This document shows positions 9,220-17,729 of a stretch of 64,000 nt of DNA, piece after piece. Each line of letters starts with the position of its first letter. Position 1 is the stretch's first letter. Under the pieces are notes generated by a model. That model did no database searches, was not told the DNA's origin, and worked only from the letters and a program-made list of their open reading frames with translations. The position numbers and the translations under genes are program-made. Source of the DNA: CAIWHR01 sp963726765. Lineage in GTDB: Bacteria; Pseudomonadota; Gammaproteobacteria; Burkholderiales; Casimicrobiaceae. The DNA is taken from the NCBI GenBank assembly GCA_963726765.1, contig CAVSDH010000011.1, positions 248,001 to 312,000 on the forward strand. The letters run 5' to 3'.

Positions 9220-9633
9220 TCAGTCGCGCGAAGACTTCGACAGCGCGGGCGCCGGCCGCCGTCCGTCGATCAGGTGCCGCACCGCGAGCACCGGATGCCG
9301 CCAGATCATCCGCGGGCCGGCGTAGCGCATGACGACCCGCACGTGCTCGCGCAGTTTCGCGCTGTAGCAGTGGACGGTGCATTTCGCGCAGGTCGGCTTG
9401 TCGTCGCCGAACACGCAGCGGTCGAGGCGCCGCGTCGCGTACGCAAGCAGCGCCGCGCAACTTTCGCAGAGCCCGTCGTCCTCGCCGTGCAGGTCGTGAC
9501 AATAGATCCCCATCATGGCCGACAGCGTCCGGAGTTCGCGCGCGAGGCGCGGATGCCGCCGTGCGTCGTGGACGCGGCGCGTGCCTGCCGCGGGGGCCGG
9601 TCCGGCGAGGGTCGGGTTCATGGGCGCGTCCAT
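9220..9633 (-). CDS. YgbA-like 'nitrous oxide-stimulated promoter' family Cys-rich protein
   Basis: 137 residues. The core has a fixed Cys/His pattern: GIYCHDLHG, LCESCAALLAYA, then KPTCAKCTVHCY near residues 80-90, and RYAGPRM near residue 105. This is the pattern of the YgbA_NO family (Pfam 'nitrous oxide-stimulated promoter'), linked in enterobacteria to NsrR-controlled nitrosative stress genes. The cysteines could bind metal or an Fe-S cluster; this is inference. The ATG at 9633 or the one at residue 5 could start it. It is transcribed convergently to prmC. Confidence 0.75.
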   Translation of the reverse strand: MDAPMNPTLAGPAPAAGTRRVHDARRHPRLARELRTLSAMMGIYCHDLHGEDDGLCESCAALLAYATRRLDRCVFGDDKPTCAKCTVHCYSAKLREHVRVVMRYAGPRMIWRHPVLAVRHLIDGRRPAPALSKSSRD

Positions 9634-9669
9634 TTTCGCGCCAGGTCCGTCTCCTCCTCATGACGTGGG

Positions 9670-10734
9670 TCAAGAGACGGGCGCTGGCAGCGCGATCCCA
9701 AGCTTCGTCGCCCACGGCAGGAGCGCCGGCAGGATGGCCGGATAGAGCGCCACGCCGTTCGCCTGCTGGTCGCGCCGCCTTTTCATTGCGGCCTCGCCGG
9801 GAAGCCGTACGGGATCCGCACCGGCGCGCGTCTTCGAATCGCGGGCGACGCGCGACAGGTGGTCCATCTGCCGCCGGAACGCGGGCAGCCCGCCGAACGC
9901 CTCGGGATCCATCACCTGCACGAACACGGTTCCGCCCCAGCCTTCCGGCGGATCGGCGCGGCCGTGACCCGCGAGGCCGGCCGTCAGCGCCTCGACGACG
10001 AGCGCGAGGCCGAACCCCTTGTACCCGGCATCGAGGCCGCCCAGCGGCAGCAGCGCGCCTTTCGGTTCGGTGAAAAGCCGTGCGGGGTCCGCGGTCGCGT
10101 TGCCTTCGGCATCGATGAGCCAGTTGCCGGGCAGGGTGCGACCACCGCGCATTTCCTGATTCGCGAATCCCATGCTCGTGATCGAGGTGGAGACGTCGAC
10201 GAGAATCGGGTCGCCGGAAGTGGGCAACCCCGCGGCGATCGGGTTGGGCGTGATGACCGGCGTCAATCCGCCATGCGGGACGACCGCGGCGACGGTCGGA
10301 TCCGAGCTCTCGACGATCGCCACGAGCCCGCGCTCGGTGGCGCGAATGAGGTAGGCCGCGAGGCACGCAATGTGATGCGCGCGGCGAATGACCACGGTGC
10401 CGCTGCCGTGAGTGGCTGCCATCGCGGCCGCAGCGTCCAATGCGCGCAGCGTGAGCCATGGACCGGGAAGCCGACGTCCGTCCCACAATTGCGCGGCCGG
10501 CCGTGCGTTGAGAATGTCGGGCGCGCCCGATCCGGTCATGGCGCCCTTCTCGATTTCACCGAGGTAGGGCGCGAGCAGCGCCAGCCCGTGCGTCGTGTGG
10601 CCGAGCAGGTCGCCTTCGACCAGCACGTCGGCGACGTCGCGCGCGATGTCGGATCGTGCGCCGGCACGGTGCAACAGTGCGGCAGCGAAGTCACGCAGTG
10701 CGTCGGCGGGGAAACGGGCGGCGGGGGCGTTCAC
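9670..10734 (-). CDS. Ldh2/YlbC-family malate/lactate-type NAD(P)-dependent dehydrogenase
   Basis: 354 residues from a GTG at 10734; the open frame extends to 11064 but that extension is a shadow of the divergent glycosyltransferase gene. Family features: GDLLGHTTHGL near residue 41, the HHIACLAAY segment, ITPNPIAAGLPT near residue 150, DVSTSITS, and the Gly-rich YKGFGLALVVEALTAGLAG near residue 235. Members of this Rossmann-unrelated NAD(P) family oxidise malate, sulfolactate, ureidoglycolate or 2,3-diketogulonate, so the substrate cannot be set here. It lies just downstream of, and is divergent from, the glycosyltransferase gene. Confidence 0.8.
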   Translation of the reverse strand: MNAPAARFPADALRDFAAALLHRAGARSDIARDVADVLVEGDLLGHTTHGLALLAPYLGEIEKGAMTGSGAPDILNARPAAQLWDGRRLPGPWLTLRALDAAAAMAATHGSGTVVIRRAHHIACLAAYLIRATERGLVAIVESSDPTVAAVVPHGGLTPVITPNPIAAGLPTSGDPILVDVSTSITSMGFANQEMRGGRTLPGNWLIDAEGNATADPARLFTEPKGALLPLGGLDAGYKGFGLALVVEALTAGLAGHGRADPPEGWGGTVFVQVMDPEAFGGLPAFRRQMDHLSRVARDSKTRAGADPVRLPGEAAMKRRRDQQANGVALYPAILPALLPWATKLGIALPAPVS

Positions 10735-10831
10735 GATGGCAGTCGACGCGGCCGACAGGCCGGCGGCAAGTCGGCATGCGGCGGTTGACGCGGTTGCGCT
10801 ATTCTTCGACGATTCTACCCGACACCTGCGG

Positions 10832-11743
10832 ATGGATCCCGCGCGCCGGCCGCAGGTGTCCTTCACGCCCATCGTTCCGGTCGATTCCGAATACCCTCCC
10901 GTGCTCCCCTCTTCGCTGACCGTCAGCGTCGTCACGTTTCGTCCGGACACCGTGCTGCTCGAGCGTTGCCTGCGCAAGCTGGCGCTCGCGATCGGCGCCG
11001 CCCGCGAAGAGGGATGCGTGCGAAGCGTGGCCGTCGCGCTGATCGACAACAGCGAGGACCGCATCGTTGCCGACGAGGTGATCCGGCTCGGAAAGGCGCG
11101 CTTCGCCGATTCCGGGATCCAGGTGACATTCCTCCACGGTCATCTCAACATCGGCTACGGCACCGCGCACAACCTGATGCTGCACGGCACCGGGGCCGAC
11201 TATCAGCTCGTGCTGAATCCCGACGTCGAGGTGGCGAGCGACTCGATTGCCAATGCGGTGCGCTGGCTCGACGCGCATCCCGAAGTGGGCGCCGCGGCGC
11301 CCGCGGTCAGGCGTCCCGACGGCACGCCGGACTTCCTGTGCAAGCGCTATCCGGCGGTGTTCGACCTATTTCTCCGCGGTTTCGCGCCGTCGTTCGTGAG
11401 GCGCATGTTCAAGCAGCGCCTCGATCGTTACGAGCTGCGCGACTACATCGATCCGGCGAGCGACAAGCCGGTGCTGGGCTTGCCGGTGATGTCGGGCTGC
11501 TGCATGCTGGTCAAGCGCAAGGCAATCGACACGACCGGCGGATTCGACCCCAGGTATTTCCTCTACTTCGAGGATTTCGACTGGAGCGTGCGCCTGAACA
11601 AGGTCACGCAGAGCGTGTACCTGCCGTCGTTTCGCGCCGTGCACCACGGCGGGCACGCGGCACGCAAGGGCGCCGAGCACATCGGCTGGTTCGTCAGGAG
11701 CGGCTTCCGCTTCTACAGCAAGCACGGCTGGCGATGGTTCTGA
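10832..11743 (+). CDS. Family 2 glycosyltransferase
   Basis: 303 residues from ATG 10832. A GT-A fold starts with SLTVSVVTFRPD near residue 30, has NIGYGTAHNLML near residue 108, a VLNPDVEV metal/nucleotide-sugar motif near residue 128, and the GLPVMSGCCMLVKRKA plus YFLYFEDFDWSVRL acceptor region near residues 212-250. This arrangement matches rhamnosyl/glycosyltransferases of surface polysaccharide synthesis. It is 13 bp from a sugar epimerase/dehydratase-like gene on the same strand, consistent with a nucleotide-sugar or O-antigen role. The sugar and acceptor are not determinable. A GTG near 10900 is an alternative start. Confidence 0.85.
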   Translation: MDPARRPQVSFTPIVPVDSEYPPVLPSSLTVSVVTFRPDTVLLERCLRKLALAIGAAREEGCVRSVAVALIDNSEDRIVADEVIRLGKARFADSGIQVTFLHGHLNIGYGTAHNLMLHGTGADYQLVLNPDVEVASDSIANAVRWLDAHPEVGAAAPAVRRPDGTPDFLCKRYPAVFDLFLRGFAPSFVRRMFKQRLDRYELRDYIDPASDKPVLGLPVMSGCCMLVKRKAIDTTGGFDPRYFLYFEDFDWSVRLNKVTQSVYLPSFRAVHHGGHAARKGAEHIGWFVRSGFRFYSKHGWRWF

Positions 11744-11756
11744 TCGGGCGGTCAGG

Positions 11757-12731
11757 ATGAGCGGGGGACCTGTCGTCGTCACAGGAGCGGGCGGTTTCGT
11801 CGGTCGCGCCCTGTGCGCGCATTTCCGCGCGACGGGACGGGAGTTCCGGGCCGTGGTGCGCGCATGGGTGTCCGACGCTCCGCGACCGCCGGATGTGCGC
11901 ATCGTGCGCGATCTCGCGACGGCCACGGAGTCCGAATTCGACGCGCTCGTCGCCGGAGCCGCGGCCATCGTCCACCTCGCCGCGCGCGTGCACGTCATGT
12001 CGGAAACGTCGGCGGATCCGGCGGCGGCATTCCGCGCCGCCAACGTCCTTGCGACGGTGCGGCTCGTGCAGGCGGGCATTCGCGCGCATGTCCCGCGCTT
12101 CGTGTTCACGAGCACGGTCAAGGTGAACGGCGAGGCGACGCTGCCGGGACAGCCGTTCCAGCCGGGCGATCCGCCCGCCCCGCGCGACGCCTACGCGCGC
12201 AGCAAGCTCGATGCGGAGAGAGAGCTCCTGCGGCTCACCGCGGGGACGACGCTCGCGCCGGTGATTCTTCGGCTGCCGCTGGTGTACGGTCCGGGTGTGG
12301 CCGGAAACTTTCTCGCGCTGGAGGATGAAATCGCGCGCGGACGGTCGTTGCCCCTGGGGGCGGTCCGCAACCGGCGCAGCGTTCTCGGCGTGGGCAATCT
12401 CGTCGACGCGATCGACGCCGCGCTCGACGCGACGACGGCACCGCGCGGCGTGCATTTCATCGCCGACGAGGAGAGCGTCTCGGTGCCGGAGCTCACGCGC
12501 GCGATCGCGGCATCGCTGGGCGTCGAGGCGCGGCTCCGCAGAATTCCCGTGCCGCTGCTGCGCCTCGCCGGGTTCCTGTCCGGGAGAGGAGCGACGATCG
12601 AGCGCCTCACCAACTCGCTCGAAGTCGATTCGTCGTCGTACACCGCCGCAACCGGATGGCGGCCTCGCCATTCGCTCGCCCGCGGGCTCGTCGCGACGGC
12701 CCGCTGGTGGCGTCTGCGCCACGCAATCTGA
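11757..12731 (+). CDS. NAD-dependent epimerase/dehydratase (extended SDR)
   Basis: 324 residues. Rossmann motif VTGAGGFVGRAL near residue 7, HLAARVHVM near residue 77, FTSTVKVNGE around residue 118 and the catalytic-type YARSKLDAE near residue 145. The layout matches WbpP/GalE-like and 4-ketoreductase proteins that act on UDP- or undecaprenyl-linked sugars. It follows the glycosyltransferase by 13 bp and is probably co-transcribed with it. The exact reaction is not clear. Confidence 0.85.
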   Translation: MSGGPVVVTGAGGFVGRALCAHFRATGREFRAVVRAWVSDAPRPPDVRIVRDLATATESEFDALVAGAAAIVHLAARVHVMSETSADPAAAFRAANVLATVRLVQAGIRAHVPRFVFTSTVKVNGEATLPGQPFQPGDPPAPRDAYARSKLDAERELLRLTAGTTLAPVILRLPLVYGPGVAGNFLALEDEIARGRSLPLGAVRNRRSVLGVGNLVDAIDAALDATTAPRGVHFIADEESVSVPELTRAIAASLGVEARLRRIPVPLLRLAGFLSGRGATIERLTNSLEVDSSSYTAATGWRPRHSLARGLVATARWWRLRHAI

Positions 12732-12766
12732 CCCGAAGTGCGGCGGCTCGCGGCCGCCCGCGCCGC

Positions 12767-12772
12767 TATAAT
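12767..12772 (+). promoter_or_regulatory. Putative -10 element of the rph operon
   Basis: A perfect TATAAT sits 28 bases before the rph ATG, followed by a GGAG ribosome site eight bases before that ATG. No recognisable -35 is present at 16-18 bases; the region is very GC-rich. It would drive the coupled run rph-rdgB-hemW-amidase. Confidence 0.5.
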
Positions 12773-12799
12773 CGACGCTTCACCGTTCGAGGAGCCGCG

Positions 12800-13528
12800 A
12801 TGAGCGCACGTCCTTCCGGCCGGCGCCCCGACGAATTGCGCCCGCTTCGCATCACCCGCCGCTACACGAAGCACGCCGAGGGCTCGGTGTTGATCGAAGC
12901 CGGCGACACCAAGGTCCTGTGCACCGCGAGCGTCGAGGAGGGCGTCCCCGGATTCCTCAAGGGCAAGGGTCAGGGCTGGCTCACGGCCGAATACGGGATG
13001 CTGCCGCGGGCGACGAACACGCGCATGAGACGCGAGGCGGCCGACGGCAGGCAATCGGGCCGCACCCAGGAGATACAGCGCCTGATCGGGCGCAGTCTGC
13101 GCGCGGTCACGGATCTCTCCAAGCTGGGCGAGCGAACGATCAAGATCGATTGCGACGTGCTGCAGGCGGACGGCGGCACCCGCTGCGCGTCGATCACGGG
13201 CGCCTGCGTCGCGCTCGCCGACGCCATTGCGTGGTGCCGGACGCAGGGCCTCGTCTCCGCCGAACCGCTCGCCGGATTCGTCGCCGCCGTGTCGGTCGGC
13301 GTGGTCGGCGGCGTGCCGGTGCTGGATCTCGACTACACCGAAGACTCCGGCTGCGACACGGACATGAACGTCGTCATGACGGAGTCGGGTGGCTTCGTCG
13401 AGCTGCAGGGCACCGCCGAAGGGGTGCCGTTCTCGCGCGGCGAGATGGACGCGCTCGTCACGCTCGCCGATGCGGGAATTCGCGCCCTGATCGCGGCGCA
13501 GCGGTCGTCGATCGCCGCGGCGGCCTGA
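12800..13528 (+). CDS. rph: Ribonuclease PH
   Basis: 242 residues, the standard length. RNase PH is a phosphorolytic 3'-exoribonuclease that trims tRNA 3' ends. Motifs: RPDELRPL near residue 10, the GWLTAEYGMLPRAT strand, RQSGRTQEIQRLIGRSLRA near residue 85 (phosphate/RNA-binding Arg), DCDVLQADGGTR near residue 117 and the DLDYTEDSGCDTDMNVVM core near residue 178. The ATG has a GGAG site. It leads into rdgB after 13 bp. Confidence 0.95.
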   Translation: MSARPSGRRPDELRPLRITRRYTKHAEGSVLIEAGDTKVLCTASVEEGVPGFLKGKGQGWLTAEYGMLPRATNTRMRREAADGRQSGRTQEIQRLIGRSLRAVTDLSKLGERTIKIDCDVLQADGGTRCASITGACVALADAIAWCRTQGLVSAEPLAGFVAAVSVGVVGGVPVLDLDYTEDSGCDTDMNVVMTESGGFVELQGTAEGVPFSRGEMDALVTLADAGIRALIAAQRSSIAAAA

Positions 13529-13541
13529 CGCGAGGCGCCGG

Positions 13542-14243
13542 ATGGCGATCCCGCGTCTCGTCCTCGCGAGCAACAACGAAGGAAAGCTGCGCGAGTTCCG
13601 CCGGCTGCTGCAGCCTCTCGCGATCGAGGTGATCGCGCAATCGGAGCTCGGCATCGACGAGGCCGACGAGCCGCACGAGACCTTCGTCGAGAACGCGCTC
13701 GCCAAGGCGCGCCACGCGAGCGAGCGAGCGAGCCTGCCGGCGCTCGCCGACGACTCCGGGCTGTGCGTGCGCGCACTGGGCGGCGCGCCCGGTGTGCAGA
13801 GCGCGCGCTACGCGGGTCTGCCGAAATCCGACGCACGCAACAACGCGCGGTTGATCTCCGCGCTGCAGGGAGTGGCGGACCGCCGCGCACATTACGTGTG
13901 CGTCCTTGCCCTCGTGCGCCATGCCGGCGATCCCGAACCCATCCTCGCCGACGGCGCCTGGCACGGCACCATCGTGGACGAGCCGCGCGGCACGGGAGGA
14001 TTCGGCTACGACCCTCATTTCGAGGACGCGACGACGGGCATGACCGGCGCCGAGCTGCCTCTCGCGCAAAAGAGCGAGCTGTCGCATCGAGGCAAGGCGA
14101 TGCGCGCGCTGATCGCGAAGCTGGCGGAAGCGATGAGCGCGCCGGCCGAAGACAACGGACCGAAGACCGCGTCTGCGCGCGATTCGCCAGGGCCGTCCAC
14201 TGGACGCATTGATTTGGATCGGCCGCGCGGAGGCCCGCAATGA
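13542..14243 (+). CDS. rdgB: dITP/XTP pyrophosphatase (RdgB/HAM1)
   Basis: 233 residues. It removes non-canonical purine nucleotides (XTP, dITP). Motifs: LASNNEGKLREF near residue 7, TFVENALAKARHA near residue 47, LADDSGL near residue 67, GGFGYDPHF near residue 150 and the SHRGKAM helix near residue 182. About 35 extra residues follow the usual C-terminus (rich in Pro, Arg, Asp), somewhat longer than typical. The stop overlaps the hemW ATG (ATGA). Confidence 0.94.
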   Translation: MAIPRLVLASNNEGKLREFRRLLQPLAIEVIAQSELGIDEADEPHETFVENALAKARHASERASLPALADDSGLCVRALGGAPGVQSARYAGLPKSDARNNARLISALQGVADRRAHYVCVLALVRHAGDPEPILADGAWHGTIVDEPRGTGGFGYDPHFEDATTGMTGAELPLAQKSELSHRGKAMRALIAKLAEAMSAPAEDNGPKTASARDSPGPSTGRIDLDRPRGGPQ

Positions 14244-15496
14244 CTGATGCCGTTGTCGCGCGTTTGGACTCTCCGGCGCTTTCGCGGCCGCGGTTCAACG
14301 CGCTGCCGCCTCTCGCGCTGTACGTTCACATTCCGTGGTGCCTCCGGAAATGTCCGTACTGCGACTTCAATTCGCACGAGGCGAAAGGCGAGATCCCGGA
14401 AGCGGCCTATGTTGCCGCGCTGGTCGCCGATCTCGAATTCGCGCTGCCGGCGATCTGGGGCCGGCGGATCGTCTCGGTCTTCATCGGGGGCGGCACGCCG
14501 AGCCTTTTCTCGGCGGCCGCGATCGACCGCCTCCTCGCGGCCATTCGCGCGCGCGTGCCGCTCGCGCCGGATGCGGAGATAACGCTGGAAGCCAACCCCG
14601 GGACGTTCGAGCGCGAAAAATTCTCCGGATACCGCGCGGCCGGCGTCAACCGCCTGTCGCTCGGCATCCAGAGTTTCGATCCGGAACACCTGCGGGCGCT
14701 CGGTCGCGTTCACGACGACAGCGAGGCGCGCGCGGCGGCGGAAGCGGCGCTGGCGATTTTCGGCAATGTCAACTTCGACCTCATGTTCGCGCTGCCGCGG
14801 CAGACGGTTGCCGAAGCGCGGTCCGACGTCCTGGCCGCGCTGGCCTTTGCGCCGCCGCACCTTTCGTTCTATCAGCTGACGCTCGAGCCGAACACGCTCT
14901 TCCATCGCCATCCGCCGCCGATGCCCGACGAGGACGCCGCGGCCGACATCGAGGACGCGGTCCTGGCGCTGCTGGCCGATGCCGGATACCGCCACTACGA
15001 GACCTCGGCGCACGCGCGCGCCGGCAGCGAGTGCCGGCACAATCTCAACTACTGGCGCTTCGGCGACTATCTCGGCATCGGCGCCGGCGCGCACTCGAAG
15101 CTCTCGTTCCCGGATCGGGTCGTGCGCGAAGTGCGATTCAAGCAGCCGAAGCAATATCTCGAGCGGGTGGCGGTCGGCGCCCCCGTCGCGGAGAATGCGG
15201 AAGTCACCCGCGACGACATGGGGTTCGAATTCATGCTGAACGCGCTGCGACTTGCCGACGGCGTCCCCGCGCCGCTCTTCGCCGAGCGTACGGGCTTCCC
15301 CCTGGCGCTCGTGTCGAGTGCGCTGGAACGCGCAACGGCGCGCGGCCTCATCGAGAAGGACCCGGCAGTCATTCGTCCGACGCCGCTCGGCCGGCAATTC
15401 CTCAACGATCTGCAGGTGCTGTTCCTGAACGGACGCGACGGCCGGACGACGGCCGCGCCCGTCACCTGGCACGACCCGGCGCGCGACGGGCACTGA
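14240..15496 (+). CDS. hemW: Radical SAM haem chaperone / HemN-like protein HemW
   Basis: 418 residues. The radical SAM cluster motif is CLRKCPYC near residue 33 (CX3CX2C). The HNLNYW segment near residue 265 and the GIGAGAHSK motif are characteristic of HemW (YggW) rather than of oxygen-independent coproporphyrinogen oxidase. HemW binds haem and is proposed to deliver it to respiratory enzymes. It follows rdgB by ATGA overlap, and the amidase start lies one base beyond its stop. In many proteobacteria rdgB and hemW are adjacent as here. Confidence 0.93.
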   Translation: MTDAVVARLDSPALSRPRFNALPPLALYVHIPWCLRKCPYCDFNSHEAKGEIPEAAYVAALVADLEFALPAIWGRRIVSVFIGGGTPSLFSAAAIDRLLAAIRARVPLAPDAEITLEANPGTFEREKFSGYRAAGVNRLSLGIQSFDPEHLRALGRVHDDSEARAAAEAALAIFGNVNFDLMFALPRQTVAEARSDVLAALAFAPPHLSFYQLTLEPNTLFHRHPPPMPDEDAAADIEDAVLALLADAGYRHYETSAHARAGSECRHNLNYWRFGDYLGIGAGAHSKLSFPDRVVREVRFKQPKQYLERVAVGAPVAENAEVTRDDMGFEFMLNALRLADGVPAPLFAERTGFPLALVSSALERATARGLIEKDPAVIRPTPLGRQFLNDLQVLFLNGRDGRTTAAPVTWHDPARDGH

Positions 15497-15497
15497 C

Positions 15498-16808
15498 GTG
15501 ACGGCGAACGCGCTTTCCGCGAAGAACGTGATCGCCGCGATCGATGCGATTGCGAGGGGCACGACCACGGCGCGCGGTTTGGCGGAAGCGCAGCTCGCGC
15601 GCATCGCGGCGACCGATGCCGGCGTCGAGGCATGGACGCATTTCGATCCGGAGCGCGTGCGCGCTCGCGCCGAAAACCGAGACGCCGTCGCTGCCGGCCG
15701 ACGCGGTCCCTTGCACGGCATCGGCGTGGGCGTGAAGGACATCGTCGACACGACGGACATGCCCACCGAAATGGGTTCGCCGATCTACGCGGGACACCAT
15801 CCGCAGTTCGACGCCGAGTGTGTCGCGCGCCTGACGCGCGGAGGTGGATACGTCTTCGGCAAGACGGTAACGACGGAATTCGCCTATTTCCATCCGGGCA
15901 AGACGAAGAACCCGTGGAATCCGCGACACACGCCAGGGGGCTCGTCGTCAGGCTCGGCCGCCGCCGTTGCGGCGGGTCACGTGCTTTGCGCGATCGGCAC
16001 CCAGACCAACGGTTCGGTGATCCGGCCGGCGGCCTACTGCGGTGTCGTCGGATACAAGCCGACGAAGGATGCGATTCCGCGCGCGGGCGTGCACGTGTTC
16101 AGCGCGACGCTGGACCAGATCGGAACCTTCGCGCGCGATGTCGCGGGCGCGGCGCGGCTCGCCGGCGTGCTCGCGGATTCCGGCCGCGTTCCATCGACGT
16201 TGCCGACTCTCGCGAAGGCGCCGCGACTCGCCTGGCTGACCGGTTTTCCGTGGTCGGAAGTCGAATGCGACATGCGTGACGCGCTGGAGGCGGCGGCGAC
16301 GCGTCTCCGTGCGAAGGGTGCCGATGTCGTTCCCGTCGTGGTTCCCGCGGACTGGCGCGATGCAAATCTCGTGCACCGGACGATCATGCTGCAGGAGGCG
16401 ACGGCCTCGCTGGGAGACCTGCAGCGTCGCGAGCGCGGCCGGATGTCGGCGCAGCTCAACGCAGCGCTCGACGAGGGCCGCACGATCCCCCGCTCGGATT
16501 ACGAGTCGGCGCTGCGCCGTCGCGATCAGGCCATCGCGGCGTTCGGGGAATGGCTGGCCAAGTTCGACGCGGTGATCTCGCCTCCGGCGCCGGGTGCCGC
16601 ACCCGAGGGTCTTGCCGCGACCGGCGACCCTGCATGCTGCACGCTCTGGTCGCTCGTCGGCTTCCCCGCCATCGCGATTCCGTTCGGACGCGCCGGCAAC
16701 GGCCTGCCGCTCGGCTTGCAGATCGCGGCGCCGGCGGGCGCCGACGACCGGTTGCTCGCGGTTGCGGCCTGGTGCGAGGCGCGACTTCCGTTCGAGGCGC
16801 TCGAATGA
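15498..16808 (+). CDS. Amidase-signature family amidase
   Basis: 436 residues from GTG 15498. The Ser-cisSer-Lys triad is visible: Lys in GVGVKDIVD near residue 80, the Gly/Ser-rich GGSSSGSAAAVAAG near residues 147-160, and NGSVIRPAAYCGVVGYKPT about 20 residues later. The family hydrolyses C-N amide bonds in many substrates. The substrate here is unknown; no transporter is adjacent. Its stop overlaps the next start (ATGA at 16805-16808). Confidence 0.88.
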   Translation: MTANALSAKNVIAAIDAIARGTTTARGLAEAQLARIAATDAGVEAWTHFDPERVRARAENRDAVAAGRRGPLHGIGVGVKDIVDTTDMPTEMGSPIYAGHHPQFDAECVARLTRGGGYVFGKTVTTEFAYFHPGKTKNPWNPRHTPGGSSSGSAAAVAAGHVLCAIGTQTNGSVIRPAAYCGVVGYKPTKDAIPRAGVHVFSATLDQIGTFARDVAGAARLAGVLADSGRVPSTLPTLAKAPRLAWLTGFPWSEVECDMRDALEAAATRLRAKGADVVPVVVPADWRDANLVHRTIMLQEATASLGDLQRRERGRMSAQLNAALDEGRTIPRSDYESALRRRDQAIAAFGEWLAKFDAVISPPAPGAAPEGLAATGDPACCTLWSLVGFPAIAIPFGRAGNGLPLGLQIAAPAGADDRLLAVAAWCEARLPFEALE

Positions 16809-16978
16809 AACGGGCGAAGATCAAGCGTCCGCCGGCGCCGCCGAAGATGCGCAATCCGGTCGCCCGTTCGCCGCTGCTGCGCAAAGGTGGCGTCCACGGC
16901 AAGACCACGGCGGCGAAACGCCGGCAAGCCAACGTCGAGCTCGGCAAGATCGCGCGGGACCCGGAGGACGACGAATGA
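16805..16978 (+). CDS. 57-residue basic conserved-looking small protein
   Basis: A short gene coupled on both sides: its ATG overlaps the amidase stop and its TGA overlaps the chaC-like ATG (both ATGA). The protein is Lys/Arg/Pro-rich with an RKGGVHGKTTAAKRRQ stretch and an acidic tail. I do not recognise a domain. The basic composition could mean nucleic-acid or ribosome contact, but there is no direct evidence. The double overlap and absence of a gap argue that it is real and translated. Confidence 0.6.
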   Translation: MKRAKIKRPPAPPKMRNPVARSPLLRKGGVHGKTTAAKRRQANVELGKIARDPEDDE

Positions 16979-17697
16979 AACGCTGGCCGAAGAACACCGA
17001 CACGCTGTGCCGCAGCGACCTGGAGCAGGGTCGCATGCGCGAGATTTACGTGGCCGCGGTCGATGCCGGGCACGCCCTCGACGACGAGCAGCTTTCCACC
17101 TCGCTGACCGACACGCTCTCGCAGCGGCCGAAGGGGGCGGGCTGGTGGGTATTCGCGTACGGATCGCTCCTGTGGAATCCGCTGTTCCCGGTCGCCGAGA
17201 TGCGACCGGCATTGCTGCGCGGATTGCACCGCCGCTTCTGCCTGTGGTCGGTCGCCTCGCGCGGCACGCCCGAGGAGCCCGGACTGGTGCTGGGACTCGA
17301 GCGCGGCGGCACGTGCCGCGGCGTCGCGCTGCGCCTTCCCGCGCCGCTGGCGCTCGACGAGCTTCACCTCCTGTGGCGACGCGAGATGGTCGTCGGCGCC
17401 TACGACCCGCGGTGGGTGAAGCTCGATGCCGACGGCCGCGAGCTCGTTGCGCTGACGTTCGTCGTGCGGCGCGATCATCCGCAATACGCGGGCCGTCTGC
17501 CGATTGCGAAGCAGGCCGATGTCCTTGCGAGCGCTCGCGGCGCGTTCGGCGCATCGGCGGATTATCTGGAGCGCACGCGGGTGGCGCTCATTTCGCACGG
17601 GATCGTCGATCCGTATCTCGAGGAGCTTGCCAAGTGCATGCTCGCGACGAAGGCCGGCAGGGCGCGCGCGCCGCGCGGCCCGGACGCGGACGGCTGA
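16975..17697 (+). CDS. ChaC-like gamma-glutamylcyclotransferase
   Basis: 240 residues. The substrate-binding loop VFAYGSLLWNP lies near residues 58-68 and RGTPEEPG, which carries the catalytic glutamate, near residue 96. ChaC-type enzymes cleave glutathione to 5-oxoproline and Cys-Gly. The ATG at 16975 overlaps the previous stop; the longer open frame upstream belongs to the amidase shadow. A position in the rph-rdgB-hemW run is not obviously functional and may be only genomic. Confidence 0.88.
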   Translation: MKRWPKNTDTLCRSDLEQGRMREIYVAAVDAGHALDDEQLSTSLTDTLSQRPKGAGWWVFAYGSLLWNPLFPVAEMRPALLRGLHRRFCLWSVASRGTPEEPGLVLGLERGGTCRGVALRLPAPLALDELHLLWRREMVVGAYDPRWVKLDADGRELVALTFVVRRDHPQYAGRLPIAKQADVLASARGAFGASADYLERTRVALISHGIVDPYLEELAKCMLATKAGRARAPRGPDADG

Positions 17698-17729
17698 CAA
17701 GCGCGCAACTCACCCACGGAGAATCCATC

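Noticed and set aside
7782..9332. A genuine GNAT-PrmC fusion protein
   Set aside because: Both natural C-termini appear in the adjacent frame and a GTGA overlap is restored by removing one base.
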